A stretch of 64,000 bases of DNA from NCBI GenBank assembly GCA_036267875.1, contig DATAVE010000157.1:5246-69245 (forward strand). Reading direction: 5' to 3'. This DNA comes from DASZTV01 sp036267875. Its GTDB lineage: Bacteria; Actinomycetota; Actinomycetes; JAFAQI01. Below the pieces are notes generated by a model. The model saw nothing but the letters and a program-made list of their open reading frames with translations, did not search any database and was not told the origin of the DNA. Below, piece by piece: positions 25,571 to 34,930 of this stretch. The position numbers were made by a program, and so were the translations under genes. Every line of letters starts with the position of its first letter. Positions within the stretch are counted from its first letter, which is position 1.

Positions 25571-26845
25571 GTGAGCGAAGCCGTCGACGAAGATCTCGTC
25601 GAGCCCGACGCGGTTGAGTCGGCACCCGAGGCTCCGCTGCTCTCCGAGCCTCGCGACGGCATACCGCCGGTCATCGACACCCTCGTCGCGCTCGAAGCCG
25701 CCACAGACGCACTGCGGGCCGGGACCGGGCCTGTAGCGGTCGACGCCGAACGCGCCTCGGGTTATCGGTACGGCCAGCGCGCCTACCTGATCCAGATCCG
25801 CCGAGAGGGCACGGGCACACTGCTGGTCGACCCGGTGCCGTTCGGCGATCTCCGAAGGCTTGCTCAGGCGGTCGCCGACGCCGAGTGGGTCGTTCACGCG
25901 GCGTCCCAGGACCTGCCATCGATGCGCGAGCTCGGGCTCGTCCCGACCCTCCTGTTCGACACCGAGCTCGCCGCTCGCCTCGCCGGCTACGAGCGAGTGG
26001 GACTCGCCACCATGGTCGAGCTGCTGCTCGGCCTGCGGCTGGCGAAGGAGCACTCGGCAGTCGACTGGTCCAAGCGTCCGCTTCCCGAACCGTGGCTGCG
26101 CTACGCCGCTCTCGACGTCGAGGTCCTACTGGACCTGCGCGACTCACTCGAAGCCGAACTGGCCCGGCAAGGAAAGCTCGAGTGGGCTCGGGAAGAGTTC
26201 GCGGCGGTGTTGGGCATGGAGCCATCCGGGCCGCGTCCCGATCCCTGGCGGCGTACTAGTGGGATCCACCGGGTGCGCAACCGCCGCCAACTCGCGGTAG
26301 TCCGTGCGCTCTGGTACGAGCGCGACCGGATCGCGCGCGGTCGCGACACCGCTCCGGGGCGGGTGCTGACGGACGCCTCGATCGTCGCGGCCGCGATGGC
26401 CGCGCCGGCGAGTGAGGCGGACCTGGCGAAGGTTGCGGGCTGGGGCGGCCGGACGACCCGGCGGCTTGCGACGGATCTCTGGCCGGCAATCGAGGCCGCC
26501 AGGGCCCTGCCCGACGGGGAGCTCCCGCGTCCGGCGCTGCAGGGCGACGGACCGCCTCCTGCCAACCGCTGGCCCGACCGGGATCCGGTTGCGGCAAGTC
26601 GGCTGGCGCGAGCGCGGGCCGCGATGACCGCGGTCTCCGAGCTCCACAACATCCCGACCGAAAACCTGCTCACGCCCGACCTCATGCGCCGGCTTGCCTG
26701 GTCACCACCCTCGTCGGACGAGGCCGAGGTCAATGACTTCCTGCTCGCCGGCGGGGCACGCCCGTGGCAGATCGGCTTGGTCGGCGCGGGCCTCGCCGCA
26801 GCAATGGCTGATCCAGCCGTAGACGCGCAGCCCGAACCGGCTTGA
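25571..26845 (+). CDS. rnd: Ribonuclease D
   Basis: 424 residues. DEDDy exonuclease: motif I VAVDAERASGYRYG, motif II VVHAASQDLPSM, motif III YAALDVEVL; an HRDC domain covers about 220-300, and a further C-terminal region is as in actinobacterial homologues. 3'-5' exoribonuclease in stable-RNA maturation. GTG at 25571 gives the family's acidic N-terminus; a TTG/GTG 60 bases further up is less likely. The next gene starts within its stop (TTGA). Confidence 0.9.
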   Translation: MSEAVDEDLVEPDAVESAPEAPLLSEPRDGIPPVIDTLVALEAATDALRAGTGPVAVDAERASGYRYGQRAYLIQIRREGTGTLLVDPVPFGDLRRLAQAVADAEWVVHAASQDLPSMRELGLVPTLLFDTELAARLAGYERVGLATMVELLLGLRLAKEHSAVDWSKRPLPEPWLRYAALDVEVLLDLRDSLEAELARQGKLEWAREEFAAVLGMEPSGPRPDPWRRTSGIHRVRNRRQLAVVRALWYERDRIARGRDTAPGRVLTDASIVAAAMAAPASEADLAKVAGWGGRTTRRLATDLWPAIEAARALPDGELPRPALQGDGPPPANRWPDRDPVAASRLARARAAMTAVSELHNIPTENLLTPDLMRRLAWSPPSSDEAEVNDFLLAGGARPWQIGLVGAGLAAAMADPAVDAQPEPA

Positions 26846-27282
26846 GACTCGCGGCTGTCGAAGCCGCGGAGGCCGATGCGCTTGCCCGTGGTGACGTGGG
26901 CGACTGGCCGATCGCGCCGGGCTGGCCGCACGACGACACCGTGTCCGGGCTGAGCTTCGCCCGCAGCGGCGGGCTGCAGTACGTCATTGTCGACGACGAG
27001 GGACGCATCGCCGGTGAGTGCGGCACCAAGGCTCCGCCCCGGGACGGCATCGTCGAGATTGGTTACGGACTGGCGGCCCCGAGCCGCGGCCGCGGGCTCG
27101 GTGGGCGGGCGGTGACCGAGCTGATCGCGCTGCTACAAGCCCGCGAGGACGTTCGCGCCGTCGAGGCCGAGGTCCACATCACCAACCTCGCGTCGCGCAG
27201 CATCGTCGAACGACTCGAGTTCGTGACCGACGGCCAGCCCGCCCAGGGCTTTCTGCGCTACCGGCTGATCGTCGCGAGCTGA
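26842..27282 (+). CDS. GNAT family N-acetyltransferase
   Basis: 146 residues. The acetyl-CoA-binding motif GLAAPSRGRGLGGRAVTELIALL and the later HITNLASRSIVERLEFV strand-helix are typical. Substrate unknown, perhaps a small amine or a protein N-terminus. A TTG start overlaps the rnd stop (TTGA), indicating coupled translation; there is no gap for a separate ribosome site. Confidence 0.8.
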   Translation: MRLAAVEAAEADALARGDVGDWPIAPGWPHDDTVSGLSFARSGGLQYVIVDDEGRIAGECGTKAPPRDGIVEIGYGLAAPSRGRGLGGRAVTELIALLQAREDVRAVEAEVHITNLASRSIVERLEFVTDGQPAQGFLRYRLIVAS

Positions 27283-27285
27283 GCG

Positions 27286-28080
27286 TCACTGCCCCGTCGT
27301 ACAGCCGTCGCTGGGCGGCGCCAGGAAGTGATCCGCGCGGCCGTGATGGGCGGCCCGGTAAAGCGCCCGATGAGCGGCCATGCCTATCGGCGGCGAATAC
27401 AGCTGCTGCTTGGTGCATCCGCCCTGGTGTAGCCCACCGACTAGGCCGACGATCCGGCGAACGTGACCACGGCCTGCAAGCCAGGGACCGCCACTCGTGC
27501 CGTCGGCGAAGCCGTTGCAGCGAATGCCGCTGAACGACCCCTTGCGGTACGTCTTAGCCCCCCGGCACCGGATCCCGGAGCCGCCGATCCCGAGCGGGTA
27601 GCCGAACGCAGTCGCCGAACTGCCGACCGCAGGCGTACGGCCGAGACGGTTGCCGCCGGTCACGCTCTGCAACGTGCGGCTGTTTGCGTCGATCTCCTTC
27701 GACGCGACCACGAGGAACGCGAAGTCATCGTGCGGATTGAAGTGGCGGATCCACGCCGGCGCGGCGTAGGCGCCCGTCACGGTCCACATGCCGTACGGCG
27801 CCTTCCCGTCATGGAAGGCCGGCGCGAACTCGTATCCCGCGGCGGTACCGCTGCGCACGCAGTGCGCCGCCGTCATGATCACGTCCTGGTCATAGCTGTC
27901 GACAACACTCGCCGTGCAGATGTGCAGCGGGAACAGCCCTGTGATGAACAGCGCACCGACCGTCGGCGTGCCCGCGAAAGGCGTGGCAGTTGTCTGCGGC
28001 GGTACGGCGGCCGATGCCGGGACTGCAGAAAGCGCGCCGGCGAGGGCGACCACGGCGACGAGCGCGCGAACCCTTCTCAC
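27286..28080 (-). CDS. Secreted trypsin-like serine protease
   Basis: 264 residues. Signal peptide MRRVRALVAVVALAGALSAVPASAA, then a chymotrypsin-fold protease with H73 in MTAAHC, D118 or D119 in HDDFAFLVV, and S196 in GTSGGPW. Cys pairs suggest disulphides. GTG start at 28080 overlaps the stop of dxs (GTGA), an unexpected coupling of a secreted protease with an isoprenoid enzyme. Substrate unknown; the divergent residue before SGGP (Thr instead of Asp) resembles V8/glutamyl endopeptidases. Confidence 0.82.
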   Translation of the reverse strand: MRRVRALVAVVALAGALSAVPASAAVPPQTTATPFAGTPTVGALFITGLFPLHICTASVVDSYDQDVIMTAAHCVRSGTAAGYEFAPAFHDGKAPYGMWTVTGAYAAPAWIRHFNPHDDFAFLVVASKEIDANSRTLQSVTGGNRLGRTPAVGSSATAFGYPLGIGGSGIRCRGAKTYRKGSFSGIRCNGFADGTSGGPWLAGRGHVRRIVGLVGGLHQGGCTKQQLYSPPIGMAAHRALYRAAHHGRADHFLAPPSDGCTTGQ

Positions 28081-29969
28081 CCGGGAGTGACGGAGCTTGC
28101 TCCGGCGGCCGCTTCGATCACCGCTCGGGCGATCTCCTGCGCAGACAGTCCGCATTCAGCGAGCAGGGCCGGACGCTCGCCGTGCGGCAGGAATGCCTGA
28201 GGCAACGCAACCTGGCGCAGCGGAACTCGGATGTTGCGACTGAGCAGCTCGCGAGCGATCGCCGTACCGACGCCTCCAGCACAAACCCCGTCCTCGATCA
28301 CCACAACCTGCTCGTGCGTTGCCGCGAGCGCCGGAAGCGCCGCATCGACCGGAAGCACCCAACGCGGGTCGACGACGGTCACGCCGACGCCCTGGGCGGC
28401 CAGCCGATCGGCGACGTCGAGCGCCACCGCGGCCTGCGGACCGACCGCGACGATCAGTACGTCGCTCGAGTCGTCGCGGCGCAGGACGTCCATGTCGCCG
28501 ATGCGATCGACCGCGAGGATGTCGTCGTCGACCGACGCCTTCGGGAAGCGCACCGCAGTCGGGCCTCGGTCGTCATCGACGGCATCGTGAAGCAGCTGAC
28601 GCAACCGCGTCGCATCACGCGGCGCGGCGACCCGCATGCCGGGCACCAGACCCAACACCGAGAGATCCCACATGCCGTGGTGCGAGGAGCCGTCAGGACC
28701 GGTGATGCCGGCACGGTCGAGCACGAACGTCACCGCGAGCTTGTGCATCGCGACATCCATCAGCACCTGGTCGAAGGCGCGGTTGAGGAATGTCGAATAG
28801 ATGCAGACGACGGGGTGCAGGCCGCCCATCGCCATGCCCGCCGCAGACGTGACCGCGTGCTGCTCGGCGATGCCGACGTCGAAGACCCGATCGGGGAATC
28901 GTTCGGCAAATGGATGCAGGCCGACCGGGCGCAGCATCGCCGCCGTGATCGCGACGACGTCCGGGCGCTGGTCGCCGATGACGACCATCTCCTCGGCGAA
29001 CACGTTGGTCCAGGTCGGCGGCCCGACCGACACCGGACGGCCCGTGACGGGGTCGATGACGTTGACCGAGTGGAACTGGTCCGCCTCGTCATCGACGGCC
29101 GGCGCGTAGCCCCGGCCCTTCTCGGTGAGGCAATGCACGATGACCGGGCCGCCGAACCGCCTGGCGTGACGCAGTGCCTGCTCGGCCGCGGCAACGTCGT
29201 GCCCGTCGATCGGCCCGACGTACTTCAGGCCAAGGTCCTCGAACATCGCCTGCGGCTGGATGAGGTCCTTGACACCCTTCTTCATGCCGTGCAGCGCTTC
29301 GTAGATCGGACCGCCCACCACTGGCGTACGGGCGAGGGAGTTCCGGACCAGGTCGAGCAGCTGCTCGTACGACGGCGAGAGCCGGAGCGCGGCGAGGTGC
29401 GCAGCGAGGCCACCCACCGTCGGGGCGTAGGAACGGCCGTTGTCGTTGACCACGATGATCACCGGGCGGTCCGGGGCGCCCGCGATCGTGTTGAGCGCCT
29501 CCCAGCACATGCCGCCGGTCAGCGAGCCGTCGCCAACCACCGCAACAACCGCGCGATCGGATGGACCGGACAGCGCGAACGCCTTGGCAAGCCCATCGGC
29601 GTAGGACAGCGCGGTCGACGCGTGCGAGTTCTCGACCCAGTCGTGCGGACTCTCCGAGCGCGACGGGTAGCCCGACAGCCCACCCGCCTGTCGCAGCACA
29701 TCGAACTGCTCGCGACGACCGGTGAGCAGCTTGTGCACGTAGGACTGGTGGCCGGTGTCCCAGATGATCGCGTCGTGAGGCGAGTCGAAGACCCGGTGCA
29801 GCGCGATCGTGAGCTCGACGACGCCGAGATTGGGACCGAGATGCCCGCCGGTACGAGCGACCGCCGCGACGAGGAACTCGCGGATCTCCTCGGCCAACGC
29901 GGGCAGATGGGAAGCATCGAGCCGCTTGAGATCGACCGGCTCGTGGATGGTCTCCAGCAACCCACTCAC
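28077..29969 (-). CDS. dxs: 1-Deoxy-D-xylulose-5-phosphate synthase Dxs
   Basis: 630 residues, normal length. Thiamine-diphosphate motif GDGSLTGGMCWEALN with the later NDN, transketolase pyrimidine domain (DVGIAEQHAVTSAAGMA) and C-terminal domain. First step of the MEP isoprenoid pathway: pyruvate plus glyceraldehyde 3-phosphate to DXP. GTG start. The long frame on the opposite strand here is a codon-usage shadow. Confidence 0.95.
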   Translation of the reverse strand: MSGLLETIHEPVDLKRLDASHLPALAEEIREFLVAAVARTGGHLGPNLGVVELTIALHRVFDSPHDAIIWDTGHQSYVHKLLTGRREQFDVLRQAGGLSGYPSRSESPHDWVENSHASTALSYADGLAKAFALSGPSDRAVVAVVGDGSLTGGMCWEALNTIAGAPDRPVIIVVNDNGRSYAPTVGGLAAHLAALRLSPSYEQLLDLVRNSLARTPVVGGPIYEALHGMKKGVKDLIQPQAMFEDLGLKYVGPIDGHDVAAAEQALRHARRFGGPVIVHCLTEKGRGYAPAVDDEADQFHSVNVIDPVTGRPVSVGPPTWTNVFAEEMVVIGDQRPDVVAITAAMLRPVGLHPFAERFPDRVFDVGIAEQHAVTSAAGMAMGGLHPVVCIYSTFLNRAFDQVLMDVAMHKLAVTFVLDRAGITGPDGSSHHGMWDLSVLGLVPGMRVAAPRDATRLRQLLHDAVDDDRGPTAVRFPKASVDDDILAVDRIGDMDVLRRDDSSDVLIVAVGPQAAVALDVADRLAAQGVGVTVVDPRWVLPVDAALPALAATHEQVVVIEDGVCAGGVGTAIARELLSRNIRVPLRQVALPQAFLPHGERPALLAECGLSAQEIARAVIEAAAGASSVTPG

Positions 29970-29994
29970 ACGTTCAGTCTAGAAGCGTTCGTCG

Positions 29995-30047
29995 AGCCCA
30001 ACGATAAGGGCCTAAAACACGCGGAATAGGACACTTATCGTTGGGCT
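29995..30047 (-). terminator. Hairpin terminator behind the RNA methyltransferase gene
   Basis: AGCCCAACGATAAG (29995-30008) pairs perfectly over 14 bases with 30034-30047. The upstream arm, in transcript direction, covers the methyltransferase stop codon at 30035-30037, so the gene ends inside its own terminator; dxs follows with its own start at 29969. Confidence 0.7.
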
Positions 30048-31165
30048 GGGCGACCAATGGGTTCGAGCAGCGCGACGCACTCGACGTGTGAGGTCATCGG
30101 GAACAGATCGAACGCCCGAAGCCCGGTGAGCGCCCATCCCCCAGCGATGAAGTTCGCAACGTCTCGAGCCAGCGAAGCCGGCTCGCAGGCGACGTAGCAA
30201 ACCTGCCGCGGCCGGGCCGCGATGATGCCCTCGACCACCACGGCTCCGGCGCCCTTGCGCGGCGGGTCGAGCACCACGAGATCCGCACCTGCCCCGTCCT
30301 TTGCGACAGAGTCCCTGGCGAGCCACCGCGACACCTGATCGACAGCGACCCGGACGTTCGGGAGATCGGCGAGATTGGACACCGCGGCAGCCGCGGCCTC
30401 GCGATTGTTCTCGACCATGACCACCTGGCCGGCGGGCAGCAGCGGCGCAAGCGCGCCAGCGAACAGGCCGACGCCGCCGTACAGGTCAAGGCAGCGATCT
30501 GCGGGCTCAACGTCGAAGAAGCCGAGTACGGCGCTGATCAGCGCCTCAGGCGCGCCCGGGTGAACCTGCCAAAAGCCGCCTTCCGGGATGCGGAATGTCC
30601 GCCCGGCGGCAACCTCCTCCTCCGACGCCTGCAGTTCGACTGCCTCGACGTCGGGCCATAGCTGCGCGACCACCGAGGCGACCGGAAGCGACTCGTGGGC
30701 GATCAGACAGTCGGTGATGTGCTCGATCTGGCTCGAGCGGTGGCGATGAAGGCCGGCCGATCCGTCCGGGCCCACCGCCAGCCGCATCCGGGTCCGCCAG
30801 CCAAGGCCCTCGGCATCGCCGGGCACGGCCTCGACGACGACGTCGCGCTCCACCTTCGCCATTCGGCGCAGCGCCGCGTCGATGACCTCGGCCTTGAGCT
30901 TGCGCTGCTCGGCAAGGTCGACGTGCTGCCAGTCACATCCACCGCATCGACCCGGACCAGCGAACGCACACGGCGGCGCGACGCGATGCGGCGATGCCTC
31001 GATGATTTCGACGGCATCAGCACGCAAGAACGAGGCCTTCTCCTCGGTGACCTCTACGCGTACCCGCTCGCCCGGCAATGTGTGACGAACCAAGACCGCG
31101 CGACCATCCGGCGCGTGTGCGACACAGATCCCGCCGTGCCCAACCGGCCCGACGTCGAGGATCAC
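30035..31165 (-). CDS. TrmA/RumA-type 23S rRNA or tRNA m5U methyltransferase
   Basis: 376 residues. N-terminal TRAM domain (DVGPVGHGGICVA), an iron-sulphur-type Cys set (CAFAGPGRCGGCDW), SAM-binding CLDLYGGVGLFAGAL, and catalytic VLDPPRKGAG plus CYVACEPASLARD containing the nucleophilic Cys. Equivalent to Rv2689c. The GTG start overlaps the stop of the permease gene (GTGA). Whether rRNA or tRNA is the target cannot be told. Confidence 0.88.
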   Translation of the reverse strand: MILDVGPVGHGGICVAHAPDGRAVLVRHTLPGERVRVEVTEEKASFLRADAVEIIEASPHRVAPPCAFAGPGRCGGCDWQHVDLAEQRKLKAEVIDAALRRMAKVERDVVVEAVPGDAEGLGWRTRMRLAVGPDGSAGLHRHRSSQIEHITDCLIAHESLPVASVVAQLWPDVEAVELQASEEEVAAGRTFRIPEGGFWQVHPGAPEALISAVLGFFDVEPADRCLDLYGGVGLFAGALAPLLPAGQVVMVENNREAAAAAVSNLADLPNVRVAVDQVSRWLARDSVAKDGAGADLVVLDPPRKGAGAVVVEGIIAARPRQVCYVACEPASLARDVANFIAGGWALTGLRAFDLFPMTSHVECVALLEPIGRPAQR

Positions 31166-33177
31166 GGCGTGGGCGAGCTGGGTTTCGCCTCGACCGGCCG
31201 CCGGACGTCACCGGCAGCCGGACGGTCCACGCCGTGCACGACCCGACCCGACGATGCGAGCTGATACGGAACGCTTGTCACCATCACGCCGCGCATGAAC
31301 AGCAGGCGGCCCTTGAGGCGCAGCGCGTTCTGGTTGTGCAGGATCTGCTCCCACCACTGCCCGACGACGTACTCCGGGATGAAGACCGACACCACGTCCC
31401 GTGGACTGGAGCGATTGATCTCCTTGATGTACTTGAGGATCGGGCGAGTCACCTCGCGGTACGGCGACTCGAGGATCTTCAGCGGCACCGGGACGCCCCG
31501 TCGATCCCACTCGGCGCGTAACGCATTGGTCGCGTCGTGGTCGGTATCGACAGTCAGTGCGATCAGCGTCGACGGCCGAGTGGCGCGGGCGTAGTTGACC
31601 GCACGCAGCGTCGCCTTGTGGATCCTGGAGACGAGGACGACCGCGTGCACGCGCGAGGGCAGGATGTCGTCGTCGTCCTCTGGCACCAGCTCCTCGCTGA
31701 CCATGTCGTAGTGCTTGCGGATGCCCCGCATCAGCGCGAAGAGCACGCCCATCGCCACGATCGCGATCCAGGCGCCCTCGGTGAACTTCGAGATCACGAT
31801 GATGATGAGGACCAGCGCAGTGACGATCGCACCGACCGTGTTGATGACGCGCGACCGCTTCATCTGCCGCCGTCGCGCCGGGTCTTCGGTGATCGGCAAG
31901 TTGCGGTTCCAGTGCCGGATCATGCCGATCTGGCTGTTCACGAACGACACGAAGACACCGACGATGTAGAGCTGGATCAGCCGGGTCGGCGACGCAGAGA
32001 ACGCCACGATCAGGACCATGGCGAAGCCGGCGAGCAACAGGATCCCGTTGCTGAATGCCAGCCGGTCACCACGGGTGTGGAGCTGCCGCGGCAGGTAGCC
32101 GTCCTTGGCCAGGATCGAGGCCAGGACCGGGAATCCATTGAACGCCGTGTTCGCCGCAAGCACGAGGATCAGCGCGGTCACCGTCTGCAGGAAGTAGAAG
32201 CCGATTCCTTTGCCGAACACCGCAAGCCCGACCTGGGCGATCACCGTCTTCTGGACATAGCTGTGCGGCGCGCCGAGCAGACTGTGCCCGGACGGATGCC
32301 CCGCCGCGTTGGTCTCGACGACATGCACGTGGCTGACGATCGCAAGCACCGTGATGGCGATGAACATGCTGACGGCCATGCCGCCGAGCAAGGCGAGCGT
32401 CGTCGCGGCGTTCTTGCTCTTCGGCTTCTTGAAGGCCGGCACGCCGTTGCTGATCGCCTCCACCCCGGTCAGGGCAGTGCAACCCGAGGCGAACGACCGC
32501 AGCAGCAGAAACACCAGTGCGAAGCCGGTGTAGTTGTGGGCGGCTGCGATCCGGTAGTGCGAGCTCTCCGAGGCGAGGTGGTGGCCGGTCGCGAGCTTCG
32601 TCAGACCGACGGCGATCAACACGGCGATCGCTGCGACGAAGGCGTAGGTCGGAATCGCGAAGGCCGTGCCCGACTCCCGAACCCCACGCAGGTTGAGCAG
32701 CATGATGATCGCCACGATCACGACCGCAACGAGGACGGCATGGCCCTGAAGCGAGGAGACCGCCGAGGTGATGTTCGCGACGCCAGAGCTCACGGACACC
32801 GCGACCGTCAGCACGTAGTCGACCATCAACGCGCTCGCGACGGTCAGGCCAGCGCGCGGGCCTAGGTTCGTGTTCGCGACCTCGTAGTCGCCACCACCAC
32901 TGGGATACGCGTGCACGTTCTGCCGATACGACGCGACAACCACGAGCATGAGGAACGCAACGCCCGCCGCGGCGTACCACGTGTAGTGGATGAACGAGAG
33001 CCCGCCGAGAGACAGGACGAGCAGGATCTCCTCTGTCGCGTAGGCGACCGAGGACAGGGCGTCGCTTGCGAAAACCGGCAGCGCGATCCGCTTTGGCAGA
33101 AGGGTCTCGCCAAGCTGGGTGCTGCGGAGTGGACGACCGACGAACAGTCGTTTCGATATGTCGCCCAGCGATGGCAC
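31162..33177 (-). CDS. APC-superfamily permease, KimA-like potassium transporter candidate
   Basis: 671 residues: twelve membrane helices and a cytosolic C-terminal domain of about 200 residues with USP-like strands (RVHAVVLVSRIHKATLRAVNYAR). The N-terminal STQLGETLLPKRIALPVFASDALSSVAYATEEI closely follows the KimA family of proton/potassium symporters. Adjacent divergent TrkA-type genes support potassium transport; equivalent to Rv2690c. GTG at 33177 is preferred to an earlier codon because the family starts with this SLGDISKRLFVGRPL segment. Confidence 0.8.
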   Translation of the reverse strand: MPSLGDISKRLFVGRPLRSTQLGETLLPKRIALPVFASDALSSVAYATEEILLVLSLGGLSFIHYTWYAAAGVAFLMLVVVASYRQNVHAYPSGGGDYEVANTNLGPRAGLTVASALMVDYVLTVAVSVSSGVANITSAVSSLQGHAVLVAVVIVAIIMLLNLRGVRESGTAFAIPTYAFVAAIAVLIAVGLTKLATGHHLASESSHYRIAAAHNYTGFALVFLLLRSFASGCTALTGVEAISNGVPAFKKPKSKNAATTLALLGGMAVSMFIAITVLAIVSHVHVVETNAAGHPSGHSLLGAPHSYVQKTVIAQVGLAVFGKGIGFYFLQTVTALILVLAANTAFNGFPVLASILAKDGYLPRQLHTRGDRLAFSNGILLLAGFAMVLIVAFSASPTRLIQLYIVGVFVSFVNSQIGMIRHWNRNLPITEDPARRRQMKRSRVINTVGAIVTALVLIIIVISKFTEGAWIAIVAMGVLFALMRGIRKHYDMVSEELVPEDDDDILPSRVHAVVLVSRIHKATLRAVNYARATRPSTLIALTVDTDHDATNALRAEWDRRGVPVPLKILESPYREVTRPILKYIKEINRSSPRDVVSVFIPEYVVGQWWEQILHNQNALRLKGRLLFMRGVMVTSVPYQLASSGRVVHGVDRPAAGDVRRPVEAKPSSPTP

Positions 33178-33245
33178 CCGGCAAGCGTACGGGCCGGAGG
33201 GTGCGCCCGCTCCGACGGCCGGAGGTGGCGTGTAGCGTCCCACCA

Positions 33246-33914
33246 GTGCACGTCGTGATCATGGGGTGCGGCCGGGTCGGCGCGACGATTGCCACGGGAC
33301 TTGAGGCCCGCGGTCACTCGGTCGCCGTCGTCGACCAGGACGCCACCGCCTTCCGCAGACTCCCCCGCGACTTCGGCGGCCGTCAGGTGGTCGGCGTGGG
33401 CTTCGACCGCGACACTCTGATGGAAGCCGGAATCGAGCAGGCCGAGGCATTTGCAGCGGTCTCCAGCGGCGACAACTCCAACATCATCTCCGCGCGAGTC
33501 GCTCGCGAGACGTTCGGCGTGGACAACGTGGTGGCGCGGATCTATGACCCGCGACGCGCTGAGGTTTACACACGTCTCGGGATCCCGACGGTCGCGACCG
33601 TCCGCTGGACGGCCGACGAGATGATGCGACGACTGCTTCCCGACGGCGCGCACAGCCTCTGGAGCGATCCGACCGGCCATCTGCTGCTGATCGAGGTCGA
33701 CTACGACATGGGCTGGGTCGGCCGGTCGGTACGAGACATCGGTTTGGCGACCGAGAGCGCACGAGTTGCCTTCCTCACTCGATACGGCGAGGCGTTCGTG
33801 CCGCGAGGCGAGACGGCGCTTCAAGACGGTGACCAGCTGCATCTGTTCGTGCAACGAGGTGAGGTCGAACGCGTCGAGCAGTTCCTGGCCGCGCCACCGA
33901 GTGAGCACGCATGA
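33246..33914 (+). CDS. trkA: TrkA-type potassium channel/transporter regulatory protein (CeoB-like)
   Basis: 222 residues. Rossmann NAD-binding GCGRVGATIATGLEARGHSVAVVDQD (RCK_N) and a C-terminal RCK_C region (FVPRGETALQDGDQLHLFVQ). Cytosolic regulator of potassium uptake that senses nucleotides. GTG at 33246 gives the standard VHVVIMGCGRVG start. Overlaps the second TrkA gene by ATGA; divergent from the permease with 68 bases between. Confidence 0.9.
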   Translation: MHVVIMGCGRVGATIATGLEARGHSVAVVDQDATAFRRLPRDFGGRQVVGVGFDRDTLMEAGIEQAEAFAAVSSGDNSNIISARVARETFGVDNVVARIYDPRRAEVYTRLGIPTVATVRWTADEMMRRLLPDGAHSLWSDPTGHLLLIEVDYDMGWVGRSVRDIGLATESARVAFLTRYGEAFVPRGETALQDGDQLHLFVQRGEVERVEQFLAAPPSEHA

Positions 33915-34642
33915 AGGTCTGCATCGCCGGAGCCGGCAACGTCGGACGTTCGATCGCTCGTGAGCTCCTCACCAACGGTCATGACGTCACGCTCATCGAA
34001 CGCGAGCCCAAGGCATTCAAGACCGACTCAGTGCCCGGCGCGTCGTGGTTGCTAGCCGATGCCTGCGAGTTGAGCTCGCTGGAGCAGGCGGAGCTACAGG
34101 ACTGCAACGTCGTCATCGCCGCGACTGGCGACGACAAGGTCAATCTCGTCCTGTCGTTGCTCGCAAAGACCGAGTACGGCGTACCTCGGGTGGTGGCCCG
34201 CGTGAACCACCCGAAGAACGAGTGGCTGTTCAACGAGGCATGGGGTGTCGACGTCGCTGTCTCGACGCCGCGCCTGCTCTCGGCCCTTGTCGAAGAGGCG
34301 GTCACGGTCGGAGATCTCGTGCGGCTCCTGTCGTTCCGCGAGGGAGAGGCAAACCTCGTCGAGGTGACGCTGCCCGCCGACACCCCGCACGCGGGCACGC
34401 GAGTCGGGTCTGTCGCGTGGCCGCCGGACGTGACCCTTGTCGCAATCCTGCGCGACACCCACGTGCTGACGCCGAGTCCGGATGACCCGATGGAAGCGGG
34501 AGACGAGCTGCTGTTCGTCAGCGCCCCTGATCAGGAAGAGGCGCTGCACGCCTTGCTAGCTGGCGGCAGCAACCAGTTCGTACCGCGGGTTGAAAATGAC
34601 CCGCCGGCCAGCGCTGGTAGTGATCCGGCCAGTAGCCGTTAG
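33911..34642 (+). CDS. Second TrkA-type potassium regulatory protein (CeoC-like)
   Basis: 243 residues. RCK_N domain KVCIAGAGNVGRSIARELLTNGHDVTLIERE and RCK_C domain ending GDELLFVSAPDQEEALHALL. Paralogue of the preceding gene, with which it overlaps by four bases (ATGA) and probably forms a hetero-oligomer. The last 87 bases overlap the 3' end of the convergent OB-fold gene, an unusually long convergent overlap; the Ser/Pro-rich tail after VPRV is probably dispensable. Confidence 0.9.
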   Translation: MKVCIAGAGNVGRSIARELLTNGHDVTLIEREPKAFKTDSVPGASWLLADACELSSLEQAELQDCNVVIAATGDDKVNLVLSLLAKTEYGVPRVVARVNHPKNEWLFNEAWGVDVAVSTPRLLSALVEEAVTVGDLVRLLSFREGEANLVEVTLPADTPHAGTRVGSVAWPPDVTLVAILRDTHVLTPSPDDPMEAGDELLFVSAPDQEEALHALLAGGSNQFVPRVENDPPASAGSDPASSR

Positions 34643-34930
34643 CTGTCGTCCCGGCGTGACCCCGGCGATCTCGCGACGACCCAGCCAGGTCAGGGTGACG
34701 GTCCCGCTTCCGTCGTACAGCTCGACCTCGAGTGTCGGCGTGCCCGCACGTGGGCGCAACGTCAGCGAGCGGACTGTGCCAGCAACCGTGACCTGCTTGC
34801 GGTTCTGACATTGCGTGACGGCGGTTGCACCACGCGATGCGCACTGCTTCTGCAAGTCGTGCGCCTCGAGGACGTCGTCCTCGCTCGCTAGACGGCTTAC
34901 TGCCTTGCGGAACCGACCGGGCTCGCTCAC
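34556..34930 (-). CDS. OB-fold nucleic-acid-binding domain protein
   Basis: 124 residues: a charged N-terminal helix, then one OB-fold (QVTVAGTVRSLTLRP...VELYDGSGTVTLTWLGR...GRQLTATGRI). Rv2694c-like. Probably binds single-stranded nucleic acid; no direct function is known. GTG start overlaps the DUF3710 stop (GTGA), and the 3' end lies inside the second TrkA gene. Confidence 0.85.
   Translation of the reverse strand: MSEPGRFRKAVSRLASEDDVLEAHDLQKQCASRGATAVTQCQNRKQVTVAGTVRSLTLRPRAGTPTLEVELYDGSGTVTLTWLGRREIAGVTPGRQLTATGRITTSAGRRVIFNPRYELVAAAS

Noticed and set aside
27990..30029. A 679-residue open frame opposite dxs
   Set aside because: dxs on the other strand is unambiguous; this frame is Arg/His/Asp-rich with no family resemblance.
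31537..32865. A 442-residue frame opposite the APC permease
   Set aside because: Antisense of twelve membrane helices; composition typical of a shadow.
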